A stretch of DNA of 64,000 bases from Euryodendron excelsum. Taxonomy: Eukaryota > Streptophyta > Magnoliopsida > Ericales > Pentaphylacaceae. Position 1 is the first letter of the stretch, and every line of letters starts with the position of its first letter. This document shows positions 24,116 to 37,363 of the stretch, piece after piece. Below the pieces are notes generated by a model. It was not told the origin of the DNA, did not search any database, and saw only the letters and a program-made list of their open reading frames with translations. The stretch is from NCBI GenBank assembly GCA_033060915.1, contig CM065384.1, forward strand, positions 32,514,501 to 32,578,500, in the 5' to 3' direction. A program made the position numbers and the translations under genes.

Positions 24116-25056
24116 CCCAGGTCAACACCAGTGTCTGTTATCTCACTTCGGTGAAAAATGACCAAACTACCCTTAGGACCTTTTCCGAGACTTTCCGATC
24201 AAGATGACCATTTTGCCCCTAGGCATCTGAACGCCCCGGGAACCACACCGGCTCTGGGTATCAAACCGGTAATGACCCGAGAATACTTTTTATAGTATTC
24301 TCAATCTTCCTTTACCTTTCCGGACCATTCCGAGTCAATTTTGGCAAACCCGGTGCAAAATGACCGTTTTGCCCCTAGAGGGCCGGTCTCCTTCTCCAAC
24401 CACACCGGCTCTGGGTATCAAACCGGTAATGACCCGGGAAAACTTTTTATAGTGTTCTCAACCTTCCTTTACCTTTCCGGACTATTCCAAGTCAGTTCCG
24501 GCAAACCCGGTGCAAAATGACCGTTTTGCCCCTAGTGGGCCGGTCTCCTTTTCCGACCACACCGGCTCTGGGAATCAAATCGGCAACCTCTGGGAACATT
24601 CTAAATGATGTTTTCAGATCCCAAGTCTTCTTCTGGGACAGTCTGAGGCTGTCCTGACAGTTTTCTGGTCCGGTTGACCGTTTTGCCCCTAAAGGCCAGG
24701 TCGACCTTTCTAACACATCTTACCCTCACTTTTCAAGTCAAATACCTCCAGGACATTATTTCAAGTGTTCCTGCTCCTTTCCGGCCTTCCGAGTCACTCC
24801 CGGCTCCTTCAAATCATTCCCGGACTTTCCGGAGTCACTCCTAGTGAAGCCAGGCTAAAGTTTACATGGTAGTCACTAGTACAGGCGCCCAAATCTAGTC
24901 AAAGATACGTTGCTTGCCGACCTTAATTGTTTCCTAAATGGTTGGCGCCACTAGCAGTGGCGCCAAGCCAAAAAATGGCCTGGCGCCACTACTAGTGGCG
25001 CCAGTATAAATTTTGCCCTGGCGCCACTGCAACAGGCGCCAGGCTTGTCCTCCCTC

Positions 25057-25064
25057 TATAAATA
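25057..25064 (+). promoter_or_regulatory. LTR TATA box (copy 2)
   Basis: TATAAATA followed by CAGAGCCTC, preceded by the GGCGCC cluster (24945-25042). Context is conserved in all three copies. Confidence 0.65.
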
Positions 25065-28000
25065 CAGAGCCTCGTTCAACGTGAAAGGGGTCTGCAAACC
25101 TAACCTAAGAATCTCATATTTCGATACACAGAGCTCGAGCACCTCCAAAACCCTAGCCTCCCTAGGTTTTTCCAAACCCTAGCCACTATACACAAACCCT
25201 AGCCTCCTATACACTCATACACTCCTCTATACACTCATACCCTAACCTTCAACCATCCTGGGAAGACTTGAAGAGCTGTCATCTAAAGCTTGAAGACAAC
25301 CCTTGAAGACTGAAGAAGAAGACCAAGACGAAGACCGAAGACCGAAGACCGAAGACTGCACGGAGCGCAAAATAAACAAGAAACAAGGTAGGCTCCCTAT
25401 TTAAATTTCCGCATTCCCCCTCTCTCTTCTCTCTCCAACCCACTTGGGTTTTCTCTATTTTAATCTCCCATCTCTTTTCCCCCCTTTCTTTGCATGCTTG
25501 AAACAAGGGGATTCCCGGTCCATGTGTAGGATTGGACTATTGGAGAGTCACCGTGTCGGGGGCTTTCTTATAGTCTAACCAAAGACCACGTGGGTCCGAC
25601 CCCCTTGATTATGTGGTGAAGCCTTAACCTTGTATGTTCACGACCCCAAATTGCATTGTGCGTATCATAGTCTTGCATCTTCCAAAACTCGTTTTCAAAG
25701 TTGTTTTTCAAAAAATCGTTTTCAAACTTGTTTTCAAAATTGCATCAAAATCTCTTTTTCAAAAACTTGTTTTCAAAACCACAATTCTAGGGTGATTCTA
25801 GCCTTTCCATGGCTAGGATTGCTTTAGGAAAGTGTTATATTAAAAGTGGCCTTTTGGCCTATATTTTCAAACTTTGTTTTCAAAACCACTTTCTTAAAGT
25901 GGTTCTAGCCCTCTTATGGCTAGAATCGCTTTAGGAAAGTGAGATGTTTTTGTACTTTCCAAAAACTCTCTCTCTCTCCAAGAATTTCCTCCTAAAAATT
26001 CCTTTTTCAATATACTTTCCTAAAACTCTCATCTTCAAAATTGTTTTCAAAAACTCCCTTCCAAAATCTATTTTTCAAAACTCTCTTTTTCCGCTCCTCT
26101 CCAAAATCTTTTCCTCAAAATCCACTTTCTAAAAACTCTCTCCAAAAATCTTTCCAAAAACTCTCTTTCTAAAATCTTCTTTCTAGAAATTCCCCTCTAG
26201 GATTTCCCTTCCAAAATCTACGTTTCTAAAAACACACCTTCCAAAACTCCTTCTCTTTAAAATCTTTTCCAAAAACTCTCTTTCTAAATTCACTTTCCAA
26301 AAACTTCTCCCTAGGATTCCTTTCTAGAAAAACCTTCGTTTCTAAAAACACACTTTCCAAAAACTCTTTCCTTAGAGCCCCAAATCAAGCCCTAGAACCC
26401 ACAATTAGGAAACCCTAATTTTCTTTCTAAAAACACAATTTTCAAACTTTGCCCTAAACCTAGGTTTCCAAAATCTTTTGTTTTCTACATCAAAACTATA
26501 CATGTTTCCAAAACCTATTTTCTACGTCGAAACTACAATTTTTCAAAACTAGGGTTTCTAAAATTTCCCTCTCCAAATTCTTGTCAAATCCTATCTTCTC
26601 TTTAAGAAACCAAATCCAATCTCCCCGTTTAGGAAACTAGATCCCGTCCTCCGTTTTAGGAAACAAAATCCAACCTTTCTCTTTTAGAAACCAAATCCAA
26701 TCCCTTTCTAATCCAAATCTTTCCTAATTCCAATCCTTCCTAATCTTCCACTTTCCTAAATCTTAAGTTTCCAAAACTTGAACATAAAAATCTTTTCTAA
26801 ATTTTAAAAAAACTCAACTTTCAAATCTTTCCTAATTCAACCCTTTCCTAATTCTACCCTCTTTTCAAATCTTAACTTCTTAAACCTAAGTTTTCAAACC
26901 TTTCCTAAACTCAAGCCTTTCCTAATTTCAAGACTTTCTAAAATTTAAACCTAAAAACTTTCTAAATCCTAAATTTTCTAAATTTCAAATCTTTCTAAAA
27001 TTCTAAGCTTCCTAAATTTGAAACTTTCTTAAGTTAAATCTTTCTAAACCCAAATCTTTCCAAATTTTAAACTTTCCAAAACTTCAAAATCTTTTCAAAT
27101 CTAAAACTTTTCTAAATTCAAAACTTTCTTAATTCAAGACTTTCTTAAGTTGAAAACTTTCTTAATTCAAACATTTCCTAAACTGAAAACTTTCCTTTTT
27201 CAAACCTTTCCCAAAACGAAACTTTCGTATTTTCAAAACTTCCTTGTTTTCAAAACTTTCCAAAATCAAAACTTCCCTTTTTCGAACATTTCTAAATTCA
27301 AAATTTTCTTAATTCAAAACTTTTCTAATTTCAAAACTTTCTTAATTTCGAAACTCTCCTAATTTGAAAACTTTCCTAATTCAAAGCTTTCCTAACTCGA
27401 AAACTTTCCAAAAATGAAACTTTCCTAATTCGAAACTTTCCTAAATCGAACATTTCCTAATTCAAACATTTCTTAAATCCAACCTTTCCTAATCTCCTAA
27501 ACCTTCCAAGTCAAGTCAAACCTTTCCTAAGTCTCTTTCCTAAGTCCAGGTTTCTTAAAACCTTCATCTCTCTAAAAACAAGTCTAAATCTTTCTTCCAA
27601 AATCAATATTCTCAAATCCAAGTCCAATCTTCTCAATTCCAATTTTCAATCTCCTTTTGTAATCTCAATTCAATCTCTTTCTTCCAATCCAATCTCTCTC
27701 TTCAAATTAATCTACTTTCAATCGGACTCTTGTCCGAACTACGACTGACCTGATTCCCCCAAAGGGATACGTAGGCAACCTTCATAGGTGCGGTCACAAT
27801 ATTTTTCAAACTTTCAATTCCACCCTCATGGGTGCGGTTTCCAAAATCTTTTCAAATCTCAAATTCCAATCTATTTTCAAAATTTCAAAATTTCTATTTT
27901 CAAATTTCTACTTTCAATTTTCAAACTTTTCAATTTCAATTCTATTTCTTCAAATCTATTTTCAAATCAAATCAATTTCTATTTTCCAATTCTCTCATCT

Positions 28001-28549
28001 TGCACTTGCATATCATGCATCATGTTAGTTTTTAAACATTGTTTTTCAAAGTGAATAGGGTTGAACACATGTTAGTTGAAGACTCTCATAGGTAAATCTA
28101 GGGTAGATTGACATGTAGGTACCGAAAGGGCGGGGTAGGGTGATAGCTTAGTGCGTCTTCCCTACACGTAACCAACCTCCGAACCGAGATCACTGATTTC
28201 AAAGACCAAAAGGAGTTATTTTTCAAAAAAGGGCTAAATGTTTTCCAAAGGTTGCCAAACAACCTGTTTTTTTTAAAAAACCCTCTCTTGAGGAGATATT
28301 TTCAAATCGTTTTTCAAAAACCCTAAGTGTAATTTTTGGATTATTCTTAGTTTTTAGGTGACCTAACTCACCTTAATCAAGTTAGGTGGCGACTCCGAAT
28401 CTTTTTCAAAAAGCCCTTTATTCAAACCAATTTTTCAATTCAAACCTAGTCGCACTCATTCTTTTAGGAGGGTGAGTTCTAACGAGAGAGTACAGCATTT
28501 TTCCCGCTTGGGTGAGTATTCCTCGAGTGCGAAAAATCTGGGCGCGACA
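25065..28549 (+). other. Giant LTR R/U5 region (copy 2), no gene
   Basis: No coding sequence. 25940-27720 is the pyrimidine-rich degenerate repeat block (TTTCCTAATTCAAA-like units). Two GTGCGGT segments (27789 and 27831) and a GGTGGCGACTCCGAATC motif (28385-28401) near the 3' end are shared with copies 1 and 3. Confidence 0.7.
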
Positions 28550-29093
28550 AATTTTTGTTTCTTCTTTCCTCTTCTTCTTTGTTCTAGAAACCTTCGAAAA
28601 CTTGGACATTTGATTATGTTCGGTAACGATTACGCGTGAATCTATATTCAGCATATGCACTGTGCTAATCGATGGTACTTGTCCTTGATTCTAACAACCT
28701 GATTTATTCTAAAAGTTAAAATTTTGAATAACACTTGGTTTTATCGCTAAATCTTCCGAATCCGAGACTCGCGATGTAGTCGAAGGATTTGAGTTATTAA
28801 ATTATCTCCTTCAGAATTCCAAGAGACACAATTAGTTGGATCGATTGATCCCAGGATTTTTTCTTTATTTCTTAATTTAAATTAGATAACAAATCTTTTT
28901 TTAACCTAAAATTAGATTTTTCTTTTTTTGTTTATTAGAGTGTTTTTCTTAAGATTTTTTATCCACTACAAGTTTTCCTATTTACGTAAATCATCTTCTT
29001 TGTGAGATTGACCTCATACTACAAGAAATTATTACTTTATTGTGGCCGTGTACTTGCGGTTAAATATCACCCTTTTTAGGAACGATAAGGAGA

Positions 29094-30830
29094 TTGCTAA
29101 TTATTGAAAGCTTTTCGTCGACAAAGCATCCAATGACAGGGGGGCAGGATGGGGCATAGTCCTAATCACCCCAAACGGCATGGCATTAGAATAGGCCATA
29201 AAGCTAGAGTTCACTGCCTCAAACAACGAGTCAGAATATGAGGCTCTGCTCGCCAGTCTGCGCTGAGCTATAGAGGTTAAGATTGCCGAGTTAGTTATCT
29301 ACTCAAACTTCCAGTCTGTGGTTAACAAGATCATGGAAGAATATATGGCAAAGAACAATAGAATAGCATAGTACTTGGCAAAAGTAAGAGAGCTGCTCAA
29401 CAAGTGCAGCAAATACAAACTCCATCAGATCAGTCGCGACAACAATACTCATGCCGATACCTTGGCAACATTTGTGGTAGCCCTAAAATCAGGATCGAAA
29501 AGAACAATTTACGTGGAAACACTGCCTAGTCCGAGCATATTTCAAGAAAAAGTGCAAACTTTGGTTATTGAACAATTAGAACCATCCTAGATAAACCCGG
29601 TCATCTCCTATCTTGACAAGGACGAATTTTCAGAAGACAAGAATGAGATTAAAAGAGTCAAGCATAAGTCATTAAAATACTGGCTATTGCCCACCAAAGA
29701 ACTTTATAGAAGATCTTTTACTGGTCTCTATCTACATTGTGGTCACCCGAACAAAGTGCAGGGCATTTTGTTTGAAATTCATGAAGGGATTTGTGAAAGT
29801 CACATCAGTGGAACATCTCTTGCCCACCGAGCTACTTCACAAGGCTACTAGTAGCCCTATATGTAAAAAGATGCTGCCTAATATGTGCTGAAATGTGAGA
29901 AGTGCCAAAAGTTCTTGCCAATAATTCACTAGCTTGTCGAGGACCTCATAACTATCACCAGCCTTTGGTCTTTGCCATAATGGGGCTGGACATAGTCGGG
30001 CCGCTGCCCTGAGCTCCAGGGAATAAGAGGTTCCTCATAGTGGCAACGGACTACTTCACCAAGTGGGTAGAAGCAGAGCCTTTGAAGACCATCAGAGAAG
30101 TTGACGCTAAAATGTTTGCTTAGAGGAGCATCATCACAAGATTTGGGATACCCTGTACATTGGTTTTAGATAATGACACCCAATTTGATGGCAACATGTT
30201 TAGAGGATTCTGCAACGAGCTCGGGATTAGAAACTACTATTTAACATCGGCCTATCCGTAGTGCAAAGAGCAAGCCAAAATATCAAACAAGACTATGCTG
30301 AATAGGATAAAAAAGAGGCTAGAAAAAGCTAAGGAAAGATTGGTGGAATAACTACCCAACGTTTTATGGTCTAACAGAACCACTCCAAGGATATCTACTG
30401 GAGAAACCCCTTACTTAATGGTGTATGGGGTGGAGGCAGTAACATCCTTGGAGGTTGAACTTCCAACAATTAGATCAGCAACATTTGACATCGATCTTAA
30501 TGATCAGACTTTAGCAAAGGACCTCGACCTTGTTAAAGAAAAGAAAGAGGTTGCCCTGCTCAAACTTATCAGATATCATCATCAGCTAAGCTGATCCTAC
30601 AATAAACGGGTTTAGCTAAGAGCCTTTGCTGCCGAAGACTTAGCACTAAGAAAGGTACTGAGGGCAATGAAGAATCCATCAGTTGGGAAGCTTGGCCCTA
30701 ACTGAGAAGGTCCCTATAAAGTTGCCTCCCAAGTTGGCGTAGGGGCATATCGACTAGAAATTGTCGAAGAAAGGCGACAACTACCCAGACTTTGGAACGC
30801 TAACAATCTCAGAAAATTCTACCAGTAGAA
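29094..30830 (+). pseudogene. Element A second RNase H and integrase, broken
   Basis: Directly after the element B TSD the frame gives KLFVDKASNDRGAGWGIVL, FTASNNESEYEALLASL, IYSNFQSVVNKI and DNNTHADTLA, the motifs of the additional (archaeal-type) RNase H of Tat elements; the Asp expected in the third motif is Asn. Integrase follows: an H-H-C-C region (CGHPNKV... CEKCQKF, about 29740-29910), then DIVGPLP, ATDYFTKWVEAE (first Asp) and LVLDNDTQFD (second Asp). CKEQAKISNKTM has Lys where the third catalytic residue, Glu, belongs. The C-terminal part ends near NANNLRKFYQ (30828). Many stops, mostly TAG and TAA. Confidence 0.82.
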
Positions 30831-30939
30831 GTTTTCTTACTCTCAAAGGATGTAATGGCCTCTAATAATACTTTGTTCAAAAGCTACACATTATTAATAA
30901 AACTGGAAGTCGTTCAACAAATCTACATATTTGATGTCA

Positions 30940-31312
30940 TTCCAAAACTCAAGCACAAAAACCAAGCGTAAAAACTTGATCCTGTTCAAGTTGGGCAGGT
31001 TGGCCAATGAAGGTCACAAAAAACAAGCGTAAAAACTTGGTCCTGTCCAAGTTGGACAGGTAGGCCAATAAAGGTTACAAAAACCAGGCATAAAAACTTG
31101 GTCATATCCAAGTTGGGCACGTCGTCCAATGAAAGTCACAAAAATCAGGCGTAAAAACTTAGTCATGTCCAAGTTAGGTAATCAGCCAATGAAGGTCATA
31201 AAAACCAAGCGTAAAAACTTGGTCATATCCAAGTTGGGTAGGTCGGCCAATGAAGGTCATAAAAACCAAGCGTAAAAACTTAGTCATGTCCAAGTTGGGC
31301 ATGTCAGCCAAC
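30940..31312. repeat. Element A 3' tandem repeat, about 60 bp, six units
   Basis: AACCAAGCGTAAAAACTTGG-type units start near 30962, 31022, 31083, 31144, 31204 and 31265, each followed by a CAAGTTGGGCAGGTCGGCCA-type block. Giant LTR copy 3 interrupts the last unit, which resumes at 39756. Tandem arrays between integrase and the 3' LTR are known in the Tat lineage. Confidence 0.88.
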
Positions 31313-33878
31313 TGTCGCGCCCCGATTTTTCGTACTCGAGGAATACACATACAAGCGAAAAAAATATTGTACTTTCTCGTTAGAACTCATCCTCCAAGAA
31401 GAATGAGTGCGATTAGGTTCAAATTGAAAATTGATTTTGAATAAAGGACTTTTGAAAAACATTCGAAGTCGCCACCTAACTTGATTAAGGTGAGTTAGGT
31501 CACCTAAAAACTAAGCACAATCCGAAGACTACACTTAGGGTTTTTGGAAAAGGTTTTGAAAATACCTCCTCAATAGAGGGTTTTTAAGAAAACAGGTTGT
31601 TTGACAACCTTTAGAAAACATTGAAACCCTTGTTTAAAAATAACTCCATTTGGTCTTTTGAAAATAGTGATCTAGGTTCGAAGGTTGGTTACGTGTAGAG
31701 AAAATGTACTAAGCTATCACCCTACTCCGCCCTTGCGATACCTACATGTCTATTCACCCTAGATTCACCCATTAAAGTCTTCAATTAATATATGTCCAAA
31801 ACTATTCATTTTTAGACAAGAATTTTTAGAAAGAAAAAAAACATGATGCATAATATGCAAGTGCAAGAAAAAAATTTGATTTGGAAATAGATTTGAAAAT
31901 AACTTGACTTGAGTTGAAAAGAGAATAGAGACTTGAAAATACATTTTTGGAATTGGAAGTTTGAAATAGATCATGAAATTGGAAAATTGAAGAAGATCGT
32001 GGAATTGAAGATTTGAAAAAAAGTTATGACCGCACCCATAAGGGTTGCCTACGTATCCCTTTAGAGGAATCAGGTTAGCCATAGTTCGGATAAGAGTCCG
32101 ATAGAAAATAGAATGTTTGATTTGAAAAGGAGATTTTGATTTGAAAACAGGGTTTTATTTGAATTTAGAATAGAAGATTGAAAATTGAAATTTGGAATTA
32201 GAAAGATTAGACTTGTTTTGGAAAAATTGAGATTTAGAAAACCTAAACTTAAGAAAGATAGGATTTAGAAAGACTTGAGATTAAAAAAGATTTGACTCGA
32301 ATGTTGGACTTGGAAGATTAGGGAAAGATTGAATTTAGGATAGGTTCAAATTAGGAAAGTTCGCAAATAGAAAAGTTTCGTTTTAGGAAAGTTTCATTTT
32401 AGGAAAGTGTCATTTTAGGAAAGTTTCGAATTAAGAAAGTTCCAAATTAGGAAAGAATTAAAATTGGAAAGTTTTAAAATTAGAATGTTTTGAAATAGGA
32501 AAGTTTTGAAATTGGAAAGTCTTCTTTTTAAGAAAGTGTTGATTTTTTGAGAGAGTTTGAATTAAGAGAAGTTTAGTTTAAGAAAGATTTGGAATTTGAA
32601 AAGTTTAGAATTTAGAAAGTTTTAACTTAAGAAAGTTTCGAATTTAAAAAGTTTAGAATTTTAGAAAGACTCAAAGTTTGAGTTTTAAAAATACTTGAAA
32701 TTAGAAAATGTTTGAGTTTAAGAAAGATTTGAAAATCTAGATTTGGAAAGTTGAAATTTGGAAAGGTATGGAATTAGGAAAGGTTAGAATTAGGAAGGAT
32801 TTGGATTTCTATTTTCTAAAACAAAAAATTGAATTTTGTTTCTAAAAGGAGGTGATTTGACTTTGTTTCAAAAAACGAAAGATAGGATGTAGTTTCCTAA
32901 ATGGGAGATTTCAATTTGGCATGGGATTAGAAGGGGAAGTTTTAGAAACCCTAGATTTGAAAATCTATGATTTCATGTGGGAAATAGGATTTGGAAACCT
33001 AAAGTTTGAGGTCAAAATAGAAAATTGAAAATTATGTTTTTGGAAAGAAAATTGGGGTTTCCTAATCATGGCTCTAGGGTTTGACTTGGACTCCAAGAAA
33101 AGATATTTTTGGAAAGTGAGTTTTTAAAAAGGAAGATTTTTGGAAGGAAATATTAGAAAAGAGTTTTTAGAAAGTAAACTTGAAAAGAGTTTTTGGAAAG
33201 GAATTTTTGGAAAGAGTTTTTAGGAAAGAGATTTTAAAAGCATCTTTAGAAAGTAATTTTGAAGAGAGCTTTTTTGGAAAGGAGTTTCAAAGGAGTTTTT
33301 AGGAAAGTATATTAGAGAGGAGATTGGAGAGAGTTTTTAGAAAGTATATTGGAGAGGAGATTTTAGAAAGTAGATTTTAAAAAAGAGGTTTTGGAAAGTG
33401 AGTTTGAAAAGTAATTTGGAAAGGGATGGACTTTCGCAAGCCTCTAAAAATATCTCACTTTTGTAAAACGATTCTAACCATAAGAAGGTTAGAACCATTC
33501 TAAGATTGTGGTTTTAAAAACAACAAGAATTTGAAAATATGGACCATAATGATCACTTTAAATATAACACTTTTCTAAAGCAACCCTAATCATGGATAAG
33601 CTAGAATCACCTTAGGATTGTGATTTTAAAAATAAGTTTTGAAGAAGAAAATTTTAATGTAAGTTTTGAAAACGGTTTTGATGCAAGTTTTGAAAACAAG
33701 TTTGAAAACAAAGTTTGGAGAGATGCATGATCATGATATGCATAATGCAAGTCAGAGTTGTGAACATACAAGGTTAAACGCTTCACCACATAATCAAGGA
33801 GGCCGAACCCACGGATCTCCAGTTAGACTAACAGAAAGCCCCCGTCACGATGACTTTCAATAGCCTAATCCTACACAT

Positions 33879-36002
33879 TGTTGAGTCAAGGTTGATCCTT
33901 GTTGACTCAAGGTTAATTTCCATGTTGATTTTGATGATAACTAAACCTTGTGTTATGTTACTAATAAATCTACTTAGTGTGCAGACTAACAAGTTCATAA
34001 CTTAGACTTAAAGTTAAATCTTAAGTCTAATACATATCAAGGAGAATGCACAACAAGTTCAAGAAGCAAGCAATGAATTCAAAGAGCTATGCAATGAACC
34101 AAACTGAGAAATGATGCCTATCTCTACTTCAAGAAAATATCTTACATTCGGTGAAGATTGATTTGCAAGATAGGCTGAAGACTTCATCAGTTGAGGAAAT
34201 GGAATAATCAGTTAAAGATGAAGAATGGAGATATTGTAAATACCTAACGAAGATTTCATCAGAATACACAAAGATTAGTTGAAGAAGTGCAATGCTCAGT
34301 TGAAGAAGAATTGGTTGTTGAAGAATTTGGAAAATGCTCAAAGAGATGATCTCATCTGGTATGCTCAAGACCAATTCAAGACAACGAGATTGAAGTTGCT
34401 GAGAAGATGACTCACAATGAATATCTGATCTCTACATGGAATCCAAAATGAAGAATTGCTATAAAAGAGAGAAAATCATAAATAAAGCATTGTGAAGCTC
34501 TACAAGAAGATTGGCACTCAAGAAGATGTTCTACAATGATTAAAGAAGCTTTGTAAATGAAGAAGTAAAGTTCAGCTTTAATCAAATAAAGCTTTGAGAT
34601 TCAAGAAGAAGATCAACATCCAGTGATTGATTCAATCCAAATTTAAATAGAAGTTAACTCTGATGAGTTAAGAAGATTTGATTGATCATCATACCCCAAA
34701 GACATACTCCTTAAAGATCTTATACCAGTGCTTTGATAAGCTTGATTAATAGAAATCTGAAGGCTAAATTATGGGCAATGAGGGGACTCATGAAAATAAG
34801 GAGTCGCCTCTTGATCACAGACGCTAAAAGGCCTGAAGACATATTGAACAAAGAGGGGACTCATGGAATTGAGGTGTCGCCTCTTGCACACAGAAGCAAA
34901 TTGTCTGTAAAGACCAAATAGAAAATAAGCAGACACATTGCAATGAAGTGTCGCCTCATGAACACAGTCGTCAAGACTGAAAGATTAAACGATCAATGAG
35001 CGGACACATTGTAATGAAGTGTCGCCTCATGAACACAGACGCCAAGGCTGAAAGTTTAAACGATCAATGAGCGGACACATAAAGATGAAGTGTTGCCTCC
35101 TGGTAGCAGAAGCAAAAGGCTGGAAGTTTAAATGATCAATAAGTGGACACCTGAAGCAGAAGTGTCGCCTCATGACAGCAGAAGCCTAGTATGAAGAAGA
35201 CAAATGAACAAGGAGTCGCTTCATCAACCTGAAGAGGGGACTCATGAACTCAGTGAACTATATCTGGTAAATGCAGAAGCAAGAAGTGTTGACACCACAA
35301 AAATGGAGCCGACTCCCTCTGCTGCAACGGCTACTTTTCTTAACGTTATAACAGACTGGACGTGCATTTATGATACCCAACCACCTCCAACAGATGGAAT
35401 CAATGCAAGGGTATATATACTAGCCTTCAACTACATTTATATATAAGAATCAAGAGGAAGAAACAAGAAAAGACAAAAATCTACTGAATCACTGATATTC
35501 TTGAAACATTCTTCCTGTTTTATTCCTTTGAGCTTTGATTGTAAATCTACTCTAGTTAGAGAGTTTGTTTGTGAGTTGTATACTCCTATACACTTGTAAC
35601 TGAGAGTTTGAGAGTTCTCTTGTATGAAGCAAAACTCTTGTAAAGTTTAAGTGGAGCTTGGACAAAACCACTTGGGAATTGAAGAACTCGGTGAGGAGTT
35701 CTTGTAGAGTGAGCAGAGCACTTCGTCAATCAGCAGCCCATCTTGTAATAGGTGATTACATAGTGGAAGAAGGCTTCAAGGAGGTCTTGGGGTGAGGACG
35801 TAGACCACGGTTTGTGGTTGAACCTCGTAAATCTGTGTCTCTCCTTTATTACTCTGTTTTCTTTGTTTTCTTTGATAACTTTGCTTTGCACATAGATTAG
35901 CTATTGCTATATTGTTTAGATTAATTTTAATTAATCTTAACTTGTATTAATTCCTGAAAAACCCAATTTACCCCCCCTCTTGGGTTGCCTATTGGACCAA
36001 CA
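33879..36002 (+). mobile_element. E1: solo LTR, 2124 bp (Copia-type, possibly SIRE-like)
   Basis: Begins TGTTGAGTCAAGG, ends TTGGACCAACA, with TSD CACAT (33874-33878 and 36003-36007). The giant LTR sequence on both sides rejoins without gap. The 3' end has CCCAATTTACCCCCCCTC, TTGGGTTGCC, a common 3' end of long plant Copia LTRs. A TATA box lies at 35412-35419 and upstream of it are about six degenerate 72-bp repeats containing GTGTCGCCTC (34770-35210). No internal coding region or second LTR. The lineage name is an inference. Confidence 0.78.
34770..35210. repeat. E1 U3 tandem repeats, about 72 bp
   Basis: Units share GAGCGGACACAT, GAAGTGTCGCCTCATGA and GGCTGAAAGTTTAAACGATC; the first two are the most diverged. 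Confidence 0.8.
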
Positions 36003-36451
36003 CACATGAATCGGGAAGTCCCTTGTTTCAAGCATGCAAGAAAGTGGAGAAAGAAGATGGGGGATTAAAATAGAAGAAAACCCAAGTGGGTTAAGAGAGA
36101 AAAGAGAGAGGGGGGAATTGCATAAACGTAAATTGGAAGCCTACCTTGTGTCTTCTTTTATTTGCTTGGTTTATTCGCTCTGTTCTTCTTGCTTTGCTTC
36201 AGTTTTTGAGAGCTTGCTTTGATCTTCAAGAACTTCGGAGTTGCAGCACCTCAAGTCTTTAATGGAGGCTTTGGAGGCTAGTGTAGGAGTGTATAGGGGT
36301 GTATGTGAGTGTATGGGAGCTAGGGTTTGTGTATGGGGGCTAGGGTTTTGTAAAACCTAAAGAAGACTAGGGTTTAGGGAGGCTACAAGCTCTGTATATC
36401 GAAGATGAGAGTTTTTAGACGCGAAGCCTCTTCACACTAGAGGAGGCTCTG

Positions 36452-36459
36452 TATTTATA
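36452..36459 (-). promoter_or_regulatory. LTR TATA box (copy 3)
   Basis: Minus-strand TATAAATA followed by CAGAGCC, as in copies 1 and 2. Confidence 0.6.
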
Positions 36460-37363
36460 AACAGAGGAATGACCTAGCGCCTATTGCAGTGGCGCTAAAC
36501 AAAAAATCCTTCATAGTGGCGCCAGTCCAAATTTTGGCTTGGCGCGACTACTAGTGGTGCCAGCCACTTAGGAAAGTCTTAAGGTCGGCAAGTAACGTAT
36601 CTTTAGAGGATTTGGGCGCCTGTATTAGTGACTACTATGTAACTTTTAGCATGGCTTCACTAAGAGTGACTCCGGAAGGTTCGGAAATGATTTGAAAGGC
36701 CGAGAATGGCCTAAAAGGCCAGGAAGGGATAGGAACCCCTAAAATAGTGTCTCGGGGGTAATAAACTTAAAAAATGATGACATAATTTTTTGGAAGGGTT
36801 GACCGGGCCATTAGGGGCAAAACGGTCAATCGGGCCAACAAGCTGCCAGAATGGACTCGGGATATCCCAGAAGAAGACTCGAGGTTTGGAAATATTATCT
36901 AGAATGTTCCAAGAGATTACTAGTTTGATACCTAGAGCCGGTATGGTCAGAAAAGACGACCGGCCTACCAAGGGCAAAATGATCATTTTGCACCAAGTTT
37001 GCCGGAACTGACTCACAATAATCTGGAAAGATAATGAAAGGTCAGAAATACTATATGAAGCATTCTTGGGAGGTTACTCGTTTGATACCCAGAGCCGGTG
37101 TGATTCCCGGGGCGCTCGAATGCCTCGGGGCAAAATAGTCATCTTGACTAGAATGTCTCGAAATTGGCCCGAAACTAACTAGAATGAACCTAATCATGCC
37201 GGATTGTCTTTAAGACAATCTTGGAAGAGTGGACTTATCGTTCTAAGGACTTAGGTACTTTCTTGAAAAACATGCCAAAAATGGCCCTAGGGGCAGTTTG
37301 GTCATTTTTCACCAGAGTGGGCCAGCAGGCACTGGTGTTGTCTTGGGTTTTGAGTGTTTCTAT

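Larger units (their letters stand above)
23316..28549 (+). mobile_element. Giant LTR family, copy 2: solo LTR, 5234 bp
   Basis: Reverse complement of copies 1 and 3: starts TGTAAGCACCCC, ends GGGCGCGACA, with exact TSD AATTT (23311-23315 and 28550-28554). The TATA box at 25057-25064 gives plus-strand sense, so U3 is about 1.75 kb and R/U5 about 3.45 kb. No coding region. It lies inside the 3' LTR of element B, and so at the third level of nesting in element A. Confidence 0.85.
18163..29088 (+). mobile_element. Element B: non-autonomous LTR retrotransposon (LARD-like) with an interrupted 3' LTR
   Basis: LTRs start TGATTG(C/T)GCTCC and are flanked by the 5-bp repeat GGAGA (18158-18162 and 29089-29093). 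The primer site resembles the 3' end of tRNA-Asp, as in Athila/Tat elements. The 3.1-kb interior has no protease, RT, RNase H or integrase. The 3' LTR is split by giant LTR copy 2; without it the element is about 5.69 kb. It interrupts the element A pol gene, whose frames resume directly after the TSD. The last base pair of the 3' LTR is AA instead of CA, a small decay. Confidence 0.82.
22598..29088 (+). repeat. Element B 3' LTR, split by giant LTR copy 2
   Basis: Two parts, 22598-23315 and 28550-29088, rejoin at AATTT to match the 5' LTR (about 1252 bp without the insertion). Confidence 0.85.
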
